Positions 53,805 to 62,986 of a stretch of 64,000 nt of DNA are shown here, piece by piece (positions within the stretch are counted from its first letter, which is position 1; each line of letters starts with the position of its first letter). This DNA comes from Methanosarcinaceae archaeon (GTDB lineage Archaea > Halobacteriota > Methanosarcinia > Methanosarcinales > Methanosarcinaceae), in assembly GCA_016932675.1 (NCBI GenBank), contig JAFGCK010000036.1:1-64000 (forward strand). The letters run 5' to 3'. The notes under the pieces were generated by a model. The model saw nothing but the letters and a program-made list of their open reading frames with translations, was not told where the DNA came from and made no database searches. Both the position numbers and the translations under genes were made by a program.

Positions 53805-56513
53805 ATGAAAGGAAGATATCTTATAATACTGGTTTCTTTAATGATAGGCTTTGGAGCAGGGGCTGCATCAGCAGCTACTACATACACGGTGAACGACAGC
53901 ACAGGCCCAATAGCGGATTTCACTTCGATACAGGCTGCAGTAGATAATGCAGCTGACGGCGATACGATCCTTGTGTATCCGGGAACGTATACTGAGAGCG
54001 TGAATGTGGATAAACAGCTGAATATCACGTCAACAGATGGCGCTGCCGTCACAAATGTCGTTGCTCCATCCTCTAACGATCGTGTTTTCGAGATTGACGC
54101 AGACCTAGTGACCATCAATGGATTCAGTGTGAGCGGTGCTACAAATGTAGCGGGCATCTATCTGGCTGGTTTTGGTGAATGCGCGCTGGCCAATAATGTT
54201 GTGTCAGGAAATTACTACAATATCTATCTGAGTAATTCAGATCACAACACACTGACCAACAACACGGTATCTAACAGCGTCTACGAAGCCATCTATCTTT
54301 ATTATTCTGACAATAACACAATGATAAGCAATACGGCGTTAGACAACAACGAAGATGGCATCTATCTGGACAATTCAGACTATAATACGCTGATAAGCAA
54401 CACGGCGTCGAACAGTGTCTGGTACAATGCCGGCATCGGATTGTATTATGCTGACAACAACACGCTGATCAACAACAAGGCGGATGATAACTGGAACGGT
54501 ATCTATACGTGGTATTCCAACAACAATACCCTGACCGGCAACATGGTCTCGAACAACGCTGACGAAGGGATCGAGCTGGATTATTCCAACTACAATACAC
54601 TGGCCGATAACAAGGCGTCAAGCGATGACACCACGACAGACTACGTCGATATTATCCTGCTGGATCATTCCAACTACAATACGCTGACCAACAACACAGC
54701 ATCGGGTGCCTGGCATGGCATCTGGCTGGTGTCTTCCGAGCACAACACACTGACAGATAACATTGCGTCGAACAATGCCTACTTCGGCATTAATCTGGTT
54801 TATTCCAGCTACAACACACTGACGGGCAATACGGCAGAGTACACCATCAACAACGACGGCATCTATCTGCTTGATTCCAGCTACAACATACTGGACGGCA
54901 ACATGATATCAAACAGCGCCGATGAAGGTATCGAGATGGATAACTCCAGCTATAACACGCTGGCCAACAACATGATAGAATACAGTGGCAGTGACGGTAT
55001 CGACATGGAAGAATCCAGCAATTACAATACCCTGATCAATAACACAGCTCAGTACAACAGCGTGGGCGGGATAGCAATAAGTGATTCCGACTACAATACG
55101 CTGACCGGCAATACGGTGTCGAATAATGGCGATATCCCCGGTGGTACGGGCGACGGCATCCAGCTGTCTAATTGTGACCATAACACTCTGACCGGCAATA
55201 CGGCGTCGAACAACTGGCGCGGCATCTTTCTGAGTGAATCCCTCGACAACAGAGTGACAGGGAATATGGTGTCGAACAACGCTGACGATGGCATTGAGCT
55301 GGAATGGTCCAACAACAACATGATAAGCAATAACACGGCGACGGGCAACGCTAACGACGGCATCGAGATGGATTATTGCGAATACAATAACCTGATCAGC
55401 AACAGGATAGAGTTCAGTGGCAGCGATGGTATTGACATGGATTCCTCCGGTAACAATCTCATATACAACAACTACTTCAACAACACCAACAATGCTGGAT
55501 TCACAGGTGTGAATACAGGAAATGCCTGGAACATCGCAAAGACCGCAGGCACGAACATCGTGGGAGGCAGCTATCTGGGAGGTAACTACTGGTCAGATTA
55601 TACCGGTGTTGATAACGATGGTGACGGACTCGGCGATACTCAGTTCGATCTCGACGGATCCAACATTGACTATCTGCCACTGACGGGTATTACGACCCCG
55701 GCAGACCCGATAGTTGTGGAAACGCCCAGGAACAATGCGGTCTATACCACGGGCACGATCCCTCTGAACGTTTCCTCTAGCGTGGCAGTGAACACCTGGT
55801 GGTACAGTCTCAATGGTGCTGCCAATGTCACCTTCACACCTTATGTGACAGTACTGACGCTGCCTGATGGTGAGCACAACATCACCTTCTATGCCAGTGA
55901 CACCAACGGAACCGAGTACGCATCATCCCTGATCGGTTTCAGTATCGATACAGTACCTCCTGGAAACATCACTGATCTTGTCATTGCGGGAAATACAAGC
56001 AGTTCCGTCACCTTTTCATGGAATGCTTCATCTGACACGGACCACGTGGAACTGTGGAGGAACAATGTGTACATCACCGACATGTACGGCAGCAGCCATA
56101 CAGACACGGGACTGGCCTCGGCTACAGCATATAACTATAGTATACGTCCGGTTGATGCTGCCGGGAATGTGGGCAACTGGGTGAACATCACTGCATCCAC
56201 CCAGATCGCTGAAACCCGTAGTTCTTCCGGGAAGCATAGTTTTGGCAATGCGACGATCAGAGAGCCGGAAGAGGTGGCAGAGCCTGAAGAAGATACCAGT
56301 ACATCTGACACTGGCAATGCAACCATAGAGGTTCCTGAAGATGACAGGCTCATGGGCGTGGAAAGCACCGAAGCTCCTGAAGAAGGGGAGGTCGAGATAA
56401 TGGATGAAGCGGAAGAAGGATATTCCGGAACAATTCTGGGGATCGGCATACTGCTGGCAATCGGCATACTGCTGATAATATTCTTCATTTACAGAAAGAA
56501 GGATCGTAAATGA
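53805..56513 (+). CDS. NosD/right-handed parallel beta-helix repeat surface protein, signal peptide and C-terminal TM anchor
   Basis: 902 aa; signal GRYLIILVSLMIGFGAGAASAATT; FTSIQAAVDNAADGDTILVYPGTYTESVNVDK; many YNTLTNNTASNN repeats; FN3/Ig-like region; C-terminal GTILGIGILLAIGILLIIFFIYRKKDRK. Confidence 0.95.
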   Translation: MKGRYLIILVSLMIGFGAGAASAATTYTVNDSTGPIADFTSIQAAVDNAADGDTILVYPGTYTESVNVDKQLNITSTDGAAVTNVVAPSSNDRVFEIDADLVTINGFSVSGATNVAGIYLAGFGECALANNVVSGNYYNIYLSNSDHNTLTNNTVSNSVYEAIYLYYSDNNTMISNTALDNNEDGIYLDNSDYNTLISNTASNSVWYNAGIGLYYADNNTLINNKADDNWNGIYTWYSNNNTLTGNMVSNNADEGIELDYSNYNTLADNKASSDDTTTDYVDIILLDHSNYNTLTNNTASGAWHGIWLVSSEHNTLTDNIASNNAYFGINLVYSSYNTLTGNTAEYTINNDGIYLLDSSYNILDGNMISNSADEGIEMDNSSYNTLANNMIEYSGSDGIDMEESSNYNTLINNTAQYNSVGGIAISDSDYNTLTGNTVSNNGDIPGGTGDGIQLSNCDHNTLTGNTASNNWRGIFLSESLDNRVTGNMVSNNADDGIELEWSNNNMISNNTATGNANDGIEMDYCEYNNLISNRIEFSGSDGIDMDSSGNNLIYNNYFNNTNNAGFTGVNTGNAWNIAKTAGTNIVGGSYLGGNYWSDYTGVDNDGDGLGDTQFDLDGSNIDYLPLTGITTPADPIVVETPRNNAVYTTGTIPLNVSSSVAVNTWWYSLNGAANVTFTPYVTVLTLPDGEHNITFYASDTNGTEYASSLIGFSIDTVPPGNITDLVIAGNTSSSVTFSWNASSDTDHVELWRNNVYITDMYGSSHTDTGLASATAYNYSIRPVDAAGNVGNWVNITASTQIAETRSSSGKHSFGNATIREPEEVAEPEEDTSTSDTGNATIEVPEDDRLMGVESTEAPEEGEVEIMDEAEEGYSGTILGIGILLAIGILLIIFFIYRKKDRK

Positions 56514-56535
56514 TCCTTCTGGCTTCCTTTTTTTA
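56497..56535 (+). terminator. Terminator-like hairpin overlapping the stop codon of the surface protein
   Basis: AGAAGGATC-GTAAAT-GATCCTTCT followed by GGCTTCCTTTTTTTATTT. Confidence 0.65.
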
Positions 56536-56559
56536 TTTCTGTTCCAGGAGTTCGCTTTT

Positions 56560-56780
56560 GTTTTGAGATGTAAGCCTGAGCAGGGCCTCACACTTTTCGA
56601 TATAGCGATGACAGGCATTGGTATAACGATAATGGTATTGCAGGGGGATTATAGGTGCAGGTGTCTTTGCTCTCATCGGTATTCACCGGAGTTGCAGGCC
56701 CAGCGGTCATTGTTGTATTTCTTATGAATGGTGTTGTTGCAGCCTTTACCGGACTGGCACATGCATAGCCTGGCTTTGCA
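56560..56780 (+). pseudogene. Relic of an APC-superfamily amino acid permease N-terminus
   Basis: EQGLTLFDIAMTGIGITI / GIIGAGVFALIGI / FTGVAGPAVIVVFLMNGVVAAFTGLAHA* readable only by switching frames twice, then a stop. Confidence 0.65.
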
Positions 56781-57019
56781 CTTGCCGATCTGAAGAACAT
56801 GATATATGGCAGGGAACACTATTTCAGGCCCCTGTGAAGAACAATAATGCATCATTCAGATGATGCTGAACACAGGTTTGAAGGTGATATCGGGAACAAT
56901 GGCAAAGATTCTGGCGATCGAAAATAGAATTTATCTTTTATTCAAAAAATCAGCCAATTGTCAACCTATTGTCAGCCAATTGCAAGCCAAAAAATAAGCC
57001 TGAAAATAAGTTATTGGCA

Positions 57020-57616
57020 TCAGCTGATCATCATATACAGCTTCATCATCCAGGGCATTATTGCAAGAGAGATCTTCGTTGTCAGCCTTGCACGTTCGGA
57101 GGCTTCGATCGTGATCAGACCGCTGTCATAAGCATCCATAAAGGTATCTCCCGGAGATCCGGAATCCAGGATCGCCCTTGCTGTGTCCTCGTTGGTGGTC
57201 ACAACTATCGTCTCGGCAAACTCCTCACCGTCCCAGTTGTGTTCTTCATCCAGATCGCTCCATCTTCCGAACCTGATCACAGAAGCATCAGAATCGGTGG
57301 TCGCGATCATATTCATGGTGGCACCGCTTTCGGTGACGAAGGGTCCTTCGCTGAGCTCAAGTGCAAATGCAGGGCCTGCCAGCTCAATGGATTCGTTCCC
57401 GAATCCTGATCCGGACGCCGGTCCAGCCTCATTCATATAAACAACAATAATGACATCCTGGTCCGAAAGTATACCCTTCAGGGTTCCCGGGATCTGATCG
57501 ACCTTGTCATTGTATTCACTTACCTTGGCATTCATATCATCGAAAAGATCAGCACCCGCAGGCGTCAGTAAAAACATAGCCGCAAGAACCAGTGAGATCA
57601 TTGATCTTACTATCAT
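57020..57616 (-). CDS. Secreted hypothetical protein
   Basis: 198 aa with signal peptide MIVRSMISLVLAAMFLLTPAGA; family not recognised. Confidence 0.6.
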   Translation of the reverse strand: MIVRSMISLVLAAMFLLTPAGADLFDDMNAKVSEYNDKVDQIPGTLKGILSDQDVIIVVYMNEAGPASGSGFGNESIELAGPAFALELSEGPFVTESGATMNMIATTDSDASVIRFGRWSDLDEEHNWDGEEFAETIVVTTNEDTARAILDSGSPGDTFMDAYDSGLITIEASERARLTTKISLAIMPWMMKLYMMIS

Positions 57617-57693
57617 CTACAACACCCCCATTATATAGTTAGTGAATAAGGAGATTTTAACTTAACCCTCCTTAAAGCGGGGTACAGAGAGAA

Positions 57694-57983
57694 CATCCAA
57701 TCAGCTCCAAAACATCCTTTTTCCAATCAGGCAACGTTTTATCATATTCAGGATCGTTATTACTTTCAACAATCCACGTTTCAGGCAGATCAGTCTCAAA
57801 AATATTTCAGACACGGATCAACACGGGATTAACGCGGATTTTGCCGTTTGACGGTTTTAGTTTCTGGTCCTTACTATGAATCCGCGTTAATCGGCGTTAA
57901 TCCGTGTCTTGGAAAAGAATTAGAAGAGTGTCGGCTTAATGAAAAAGAACAGACCTTTGAGCCGGAATTCTAATAAGACAGCC
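57694..57983. repeat. Dispersed repeat copy B with long imperfect inverted repeat
   Basis: GACACGGATCAACACGGGATTAACGCGGATT (57810-57840) vs reverse complement of AATCCGCGTTAATCGGCGTTAATCCGTGTC (57879-57908); flanks shared with 23237-23440. Confidence 0.8.
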
Positions 57984-58132
57984 TCACGAAAACAGCGATC
58001 AAATACTGAATATGTCATTCAAACATCCGTAACCTGCAAATAACAGCAAGTGAACACGGATAATTATCAGATAAGCAGATTAGATATTAATCAGACGTTA
58101 AAAGTGAAAATAACCATACACCAGTAAAATAG

Positions 58133-58217
58133 TGCGGGAGGTGTGATTCGAACACACGAACTCCTACGAGACTAGGCTCTGAACCTAGCGCCTTTGGCCT
58201 GGCTGGGCAACTCCCGC
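58133..58217 (-). tRNA. tRNA-Leu (anticodon CAG)
   Basis: Reverse complement GCGGGAGTTGCCCAGCCAGGCCAAAGGCGCTAGGTTCAGAGCCTAGTCTCGTAGGAGTTCGTGTGTTCGAATCACACCTCCCGCA; type II variable arm. Confidence 0.95.
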
Positions 58218-58273
58218 AAAGTGAATGGTGTTTAGTAGCGCTTTTTCTAGTTAAAGTTTATGTTTGCAAGCCC

Positions 58274-59182
58274 TCAGCACATTAGTTTCAGCAGGAGTGC
58301 CTTCTGGGCGTGCAGGCGGTTCTCGGCCTGATCGAAGACCACGGAATGAGGGCCGTCCATCACGTCTGCGGAGATCTCCTCCCCGCGGTGTGCGGGCAGG
58401 CAGTGCATCACTATCACGTCCTGTTTTGCGGCATCCACGAGTCCTGAGTTGATCTGGTATGGTGAGAGGTCTGCCAGGCGCTTCTCGCGCTCTTGCTCGT
58501 CTCCCATGGACACCCAGACATCGGTGTAGAGGACATCGGCATCCGTTGCAGCTTCGAGGGGGTCATTGGTCACCGTTACCCTGCCTCCAAGCTTCCTGGC
58601 CTGCTCCACTATCTTACCGTTGGGCTCGTAGCCTGGAGGGCATGCGACCGCGATCTCCATGTCAGACATGGCACAGCCAAGGATGGCGGAGTTGCATACA
58701 TTGTTGCCGTCGCCGATCCATGCGTACTTCAAACCCTTGAGCCTGTTCTTGTATTCGCGGATGGTCAGCAGGTCGGCCAATATCTGGCAGGGATGCTCCA
58801 GGTCGGAAAGTGCGTTGACCACAGGTATGCTGGAATTCTCTGCCAGCTCCCTTACGGTGTCATGGCTGTAGACCCTGGCAACAAGGCAATACAGATAGCG
58901 TGACAGCACATGTGCAGTATCAGCCACAGTCTCACCACGGCCAAGCTGCATATCCCTGGTGTTGAGATACAGTGCATGACCTCCCAGGTCCGACATGGCC
59001 ACCTCGAAGGATACCCGCGTACGGGTGGACGATTTCTCGAATATCATCCCTATGCTCTTGTTCTTCAGCAGATCTGTGACCTTGCCCCTCAGGCGTTTTT
59101 CCTTGAGGTCCGCTGCCATGTCCAGCAGCTCGACCAGGTCTTCATGGGAAAGGTCGGTCATTGATAGCAGGTGCTTCATCAT
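58274..59182 (-). CDS. argF: Ornithine carbamoyltransferase
   Basis: [53 protein letters not shown]. Confidence 0.96.
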   Translation of the reverse strand: MMKHLLSMTDLSHEDLVELLDMAADLKEKRLRGKVTDLLKNKSIGMIFEKSSTRTRVSFEVAMSDLGGHALYLNTRDMQLGRGETVADTAHVLSRYLYCLVARVYSHDTVRELAENSSIPVVNALSDLEHPCQILADLLTIREYKNRLKGLKYAWIGDGNNVCNSAILGCAMSDMEIAVACPPGYEPNGKIVEQARKLGGRVTVTNDPLEAATDADVLYTDVWVSMGDEQEREKRLADLSPYQINSGLVDAAKQDVIVMHCLPAHRGEEISADVMDGPHSVVFDQAENRLHAQKALLLKLMC

Positions 59183-59208
59183 ATCATCCGTTAGTATCAG
59201 TATCAATA

Positions 59209-60513
59209 TCAGTATCCACGTATCTCCTTCATGTGGTCGATGCGCTTCTGTATGAGGTCACTGGTACCTATGTCCCGTCTTGAATGCAGGTCACCGGTTA
59301 TGTTCTCCAGTGCCTTCTGGGCGATCACTTCGGCCCCGGCTATGGAATCGGCTATACCCACAACAGCCACTGCCCTTGAACCGGTCGTGTAGACCCTGTT
59401 GTCCTTCTCATAGACACTTGAATAGAACAGTAAGGCTTCGCCGATGTCGCCTACAACGACCTCACGGTCCCTTGTGGGATTGTCGGGGTAGCCTGCTGGA
59501 ACTGCGTACTTGCAGACCGTGGCCTTCCCGCTGAACCTGACATCAAGCCTGTCAAGGGACCCGGTGACGATTGCAGAGAGCACGTCCACGTAATCGGTTT
59601 CCAATAGCGGCAGGACGTTCATTGCCTCAGGGTCTCCAAAGCGGGCATTGAACTCGACCACCCGGGGACCTTTAGCGGTTATCATGAACTGGCCGTACAG
59701 GACACCCTTGTAACCTATACCTGTCACTTTCCTCAGTGCGGCTACTGTGTCCTTCATTATCTTTTTTGCCTGGATGACATCATCCTCGACCAGGAACGGC
59801 AGTATCTCTCCGGGTGCATTGTATGAGCCCATCCCGCCTGTGTTCGGGCCAAGGTCGCTCTCAAAGGCACGCTTGTGGTCCTGTACTGTGGGCATGAAAG
59901 CAAGATGCTCGCCGTCAACAAAGGCCTGCAGGGTGAATTCCTCTCCCTTGAGGTTCTCCTCGACCACCACACTGTCCCCGGCAAGAAGACCTGCAGCATA
60001 TTCCTTTGCAGCGTCCAGGTCAGGCAACTGGTCTCCCATTACCTTCACACCTTTTCCGCCGGTAAGGCCTGCAGGTTTGATGGCAACATCCCCAAGCTTT
60101 TCAATGAAGGCTTCCATCGGCTCCCTCTCTGTGAATACCTTAAACCCGGGACAGCCCTCAATTTTGTTCTCCTTCATGAAATTGCGCGCCCATGCCTTAT
60201 TGAACTCTATCTCTGCCACCGTTTTTCTGGGGCCTGCGACGCTGATGCCTGCATCCTCGAGTGCATCGGCAAGCCCTGCAGCAAGAGGAGCCTCCGGACC
60301 GATCACCGCGATCTGTATATTGCTCCGGACAGCAAACTCGACTACCTTCTCAACATTGGTTTCCTTCTCCAGCAGGAAATCCTCACAAAGACGCACGATT
60401 CCCGGATTCTTCTTTGACATCACTGCATAGAGGGAAGGATCCTTCCTGCTCCTTGCCAGTGTTGCTGTTATGGCGTGTTCCCGTCCGCCGCCACCGACTA
60501 TTAGAATGTTCAT
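59209..60513 (-). CDS. purD: Phosphoribosylamine-glycine ligase
   Basis: [56 protein letters not shown]. Confidence 0.97.
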   Translation of the reverse strand: MNILIVGGGGREHAITATLARSRKDPSLYAVMSKKNPGIVRLCEDFLLEKETNVEKVVEFAVRSNIQIAVIGPEAPLAAGLADALEDAGISVAGPRKTVAEIEFNKAWARNFMKENKIEGCPGFKVFTEREPMEAFIEKLGDVAIKPAGLTGGKGVKVMGDQLPDLDAAKEYAAGLLAGDSVVVEENLKGEEFTLQAFVDGEHLAFMPTVQDHKRAFESDLGPNTGGMGSYNAPGEILPFLVEDDVIQAKKIMKDTVAALRKVTGIGYKGVLYGQFMITAKGPRVVEFNARFGDPEAMNVLPLLETDYVDVLSAIVTGSLDRLDVRFSGKATVCKYAVPAGYPDNPTRDREVVVGDIGEALLFYSSVYEKDNRVYTTGSRAVAVVGIADSIAGAEVIAQKALENITGDLHSRRDIGTSDLIQKRIDHMKEIRGY

Positions 60514-60659
60514 GCCTTAAGACCTCATTTTAAAAACATCAATGGTGAATATATGATCTGATAGATGATGGAATGCGATTTCCTGAGATTATTGGTAATA
60601 AACAGAATAGCACAAAGTTCAATTTCCTTAAATAAATAATTTACCTTTTTTTACGGAAA

Positions 60660-61208
60660 CTATTGCGAATAGGATAAGAGTTCACTCGCTCTCACGAGAG
60701 GAACGAGTCTCACACCCACAGATGCGAGATTTTCCGATGCTCCTGACTCACGGTCCACCACCGTCACTACGGCTTCCACGGTAGCACCCACAGTGTGGAT
60801 AGCTTCAATAGCATCCTTCACCGAGCCCCCGCTTGTGGTCACATCCTCAAGGAGCACTATTCTGGAACCTTCCCGGACATCCCCGACAAAACGACCCCCT
60901 GTGCCATAACTCTTATCTGATTTGCGAACCAGCACCAGTGGCAATCCCGACTCAATGGATACCGCTGTAGCCAGTGGAACACTGCCAAGCACCACCCCTC
61001 CAACGGAATCTGCATACATCCCGCGAATGACAGTGCTGGCCTCCCTTGCGATCTTTTTCAGGGTCTGCGGATCAGTGCTTGCCTTTTTGATATCCACATA
61101 ATAGCTGCTCTTCTTACCGGATGCAAGGGTAAAGTCCCCGAACCTCACTGCTCCGCATTCCTTAAGGGCATCTATCAGTGACTGTCTGGCATTGAATTCC
61201 TTTTTCAT
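60660..61208 (-). CDS. pyrE: Orotate phosphoribosyltransferase
   Basis: FTLASGKKSSYYVDIKKA; GSRIVLLEDVTTSGGSVKDAIEAI PRPP-binding motif. Confidence 0.95.
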   Translation of the reverse strand: MKKEFNARQSLIDALKECGAVRFGDFTLASGKKSSYYVDIKKASTDPQTLKKIAREASTVIRGMYADSVGGVVLGSVPLATAVSIESGLPLVLVRKSDKSYGTGGRFVGDVREGSRIVLLEDVTTSGGSVKDAIEAIHTVGATVEAVVTVVDRESGASENLASVGVRLVPLVRASELLSYSQ

Positions 61209-61339
61209 TAAAACAACTCTGAAGAATCTATATGGGTTCCTGACCTAAGTACATAACTCTAAGTTCCGGCAAATAAGTCCGGAATTAAATATAAGCATCA
61301 CCGTTAAGTCCCCGGATCCTGCGAATTTGCATCTCAGGG

Positions 61340-61906
61340 TCACCAGGGCTCATTCTTGACACCTATGAAGTAGCCGATGACATTCGTTACAAAGTGCAAC
61401 AGCGGCGTAATGATCAGCACTGCAATGATGATACTGCAGGTGAAATTCCCAGCGAACCATACTGGAGATGCTATGTAGGTCAGCAGCCATGCGCCGAACA
61501 CAAAATCAAGTTGATCGACAACAGGCAAGGGAGCACCTCTCTTCAAACCCAGCCTGCGCTTGAAGAAACTCATGAACATATCACCGGAAAGGGAACCAAA
61601 GGCAAGCGTGAAGATAAGCACAAGGGCACCTGGAAGTTCACCAAAGGAGGGCAGTTTAACCCCGAATATTGTGCTGTTGATCGTCTGGTAGTATATCTGA
61701 AGCAGACCAAGCAGCATTCCGCAGATGGTGCCTGCGAGAAGGCCCCTGTAGGTCTTGCCGTCGCCCAGAATGCGCCTTCCATCACCGAGCGTTCGACCAC
61801 CATCGATAGGCATCCCGCCACCAAAGACAGCTGCAGCGGAGTTGGGGATATAGGCCGGAAGCATCAGCCACACAGCAGAAAGCACAGTCTCGATCATAAT
61901 AATCAT
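61340..61906 (-). CDS. carS: CDP-2,3-bis-(O-geranylgeranyl)-sn-glycerol synthase (CDP-archaeol synthase)
   Basis: AYIPNSAAAVFGGGMPIDGGRTLGDGRRILGDGKTYRGLLAGTICG; DMFMSFFKRRLGLKRGAPLPVVDQLDFVFGAW. Confidence 0.94.
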   Translation of the reverse strand: MIIMIETVLSAVWLMLPAYIPNSAAAVFGGGMPIDGGRTLGDGRRILGDGKTYRGLLAGTICGMLLGLLQIYYQTINSTIFGVKLPSFGELPGALVLIFTLAFGSLSGDMFMSFFKRRLGLKRGAPLPVVDQLDFVFGAWLLTYIASPVWFAGNFTCSIIIAVLIITPLLHFVTNVIGYFIGVKNEPW

Positions 61907-62026
61907 AATTCATTTTAAATAATGGTCCAATGCTTTGCATGAGAGCGTAACAACTATATAAATTATTGCAAGCTTCTTTCTGCAGACTCTATTTATTTAT
62001 ATATTGCATACATTACCAGAAAAGAG

Positions 62027-62986
62027 ATGAATGACAAAAAAACTGTTCTGACATCAAAGAATACCATGCTTGCCACTGTAGTTGTTATGCTGTTATTGGC
62101 AACGTTGATCATGATGGGAATGATCACTCCCCTTATCGCAAAGCTGACTACAGGAACCCAAATCAGCCTTGAACCCGATTATTTCAACAACAGGACAGCC
62201 CTGCCGACAGTTGCACTGGTACTGATCCTGAGCATCTGCCTCCTTTCAGGCTATACAAGCCAGAAGAACACATTGGCAGTGGTAGGCGGTTATGTTTTAC
62301 TATCGGTTTTCTTTGCCATCGTATCCCCATTCGGGAGTTTTCCCATCGATGTTTCGGCTCCCATCATCGCAGTTGCCCTCATGGCGACCATCTACAGGAT
62401 AATAAAAGCCCTGGGAAGAGATTCCTTCAGAGGGAAGGTCCGGGGTGTCAGCGCACACCTGATACACCTGGGGATACTTTTCATCCTGCTCGGGGTCATA
62501 CTGAGCACAAATATGAAAGTAGAAAGTACAAGCGTGGTCTCTTCGGGCGAAGTCGCACATTTCTCCGGACAGGACTACGTTCTGAGGGTAACAGGAGTGG
62601 ATTCCTCCTATGAAGGAGAGGCATATTATCAGTACCCGGGCTCATCATATGTTACCAGAATAGGTTTTGATGTATACAGGGGAGGAAAATACTTAAGGGA
62701 AGGGGAGATGAAGTATATCATCGACCTCAAGTGGGGCCAGAGCTACACCACGACCTATATCCATAGGGGAGTCACAGAAGAACTGTTCATAGCACCTAGA
62801 GCTGTCGACTTTCAGGAAGGCCTGGTAGATATCTATATGAGAACCGTACCTTTCATCAATTTCCTCTGGGGAGGCCTCTACCTCCTGGTAATTGGCATCG
62901 TGGCGCTTCTGGCAAGCGACCGCATCAAAGCCGTGCAGGACCACCTGGAGAATGTGAACTGGAAAAACAGGAGTGAAGAAAAGTGA
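62027..62986 (+). CDS. CcmF C-terminal-portion-like cytochrome c maturation membrane protein
   Basis: Multiple TM segments; GKVRGVSAHLIHLGILFILLGVILST; followed by a soluble segment and final TM FLWGGLYLLVIGIVALLASDR; GTGA overlap with ccmF. Confidence 0.75.
   Translation: MNDKKTVLTSKNTMLATVVVMLLLATLIMMGMITPLIAKLTTGTQISLEPDYFNNRTALPTVALVLILSICLLSGYTSQKNTLAVVGGYVLLSVFFAIVSPFGSFPIDVSAPIIAVALMATIYRIIKALGRDSFRGKVRGVSAHLIHLGILFILLGVILSTNMKVESTSVVSSGEVAHFSGQDYVLRVTGVDSSYEGEAYYQYPGSSYVTRIGFDVYRGGKYLREGEMKYIIDLKWGQSYTTTYIHRGVTEELFIAPRAVDFQEGLVDIYMRTVPFINFLWGGLYLLVIGIVALLASDRIKAVQDHLENVNWKNRSEEK

Noticed and set aside
54230-55460. Regularly spaced repeats that superficially resemble a CRISPR-like array
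   Set aside because: They are in-frame degenerate protein repeats (NTLTNNT) of a beta-helix surface protein, with no conserved direct repeat or unique spacers.
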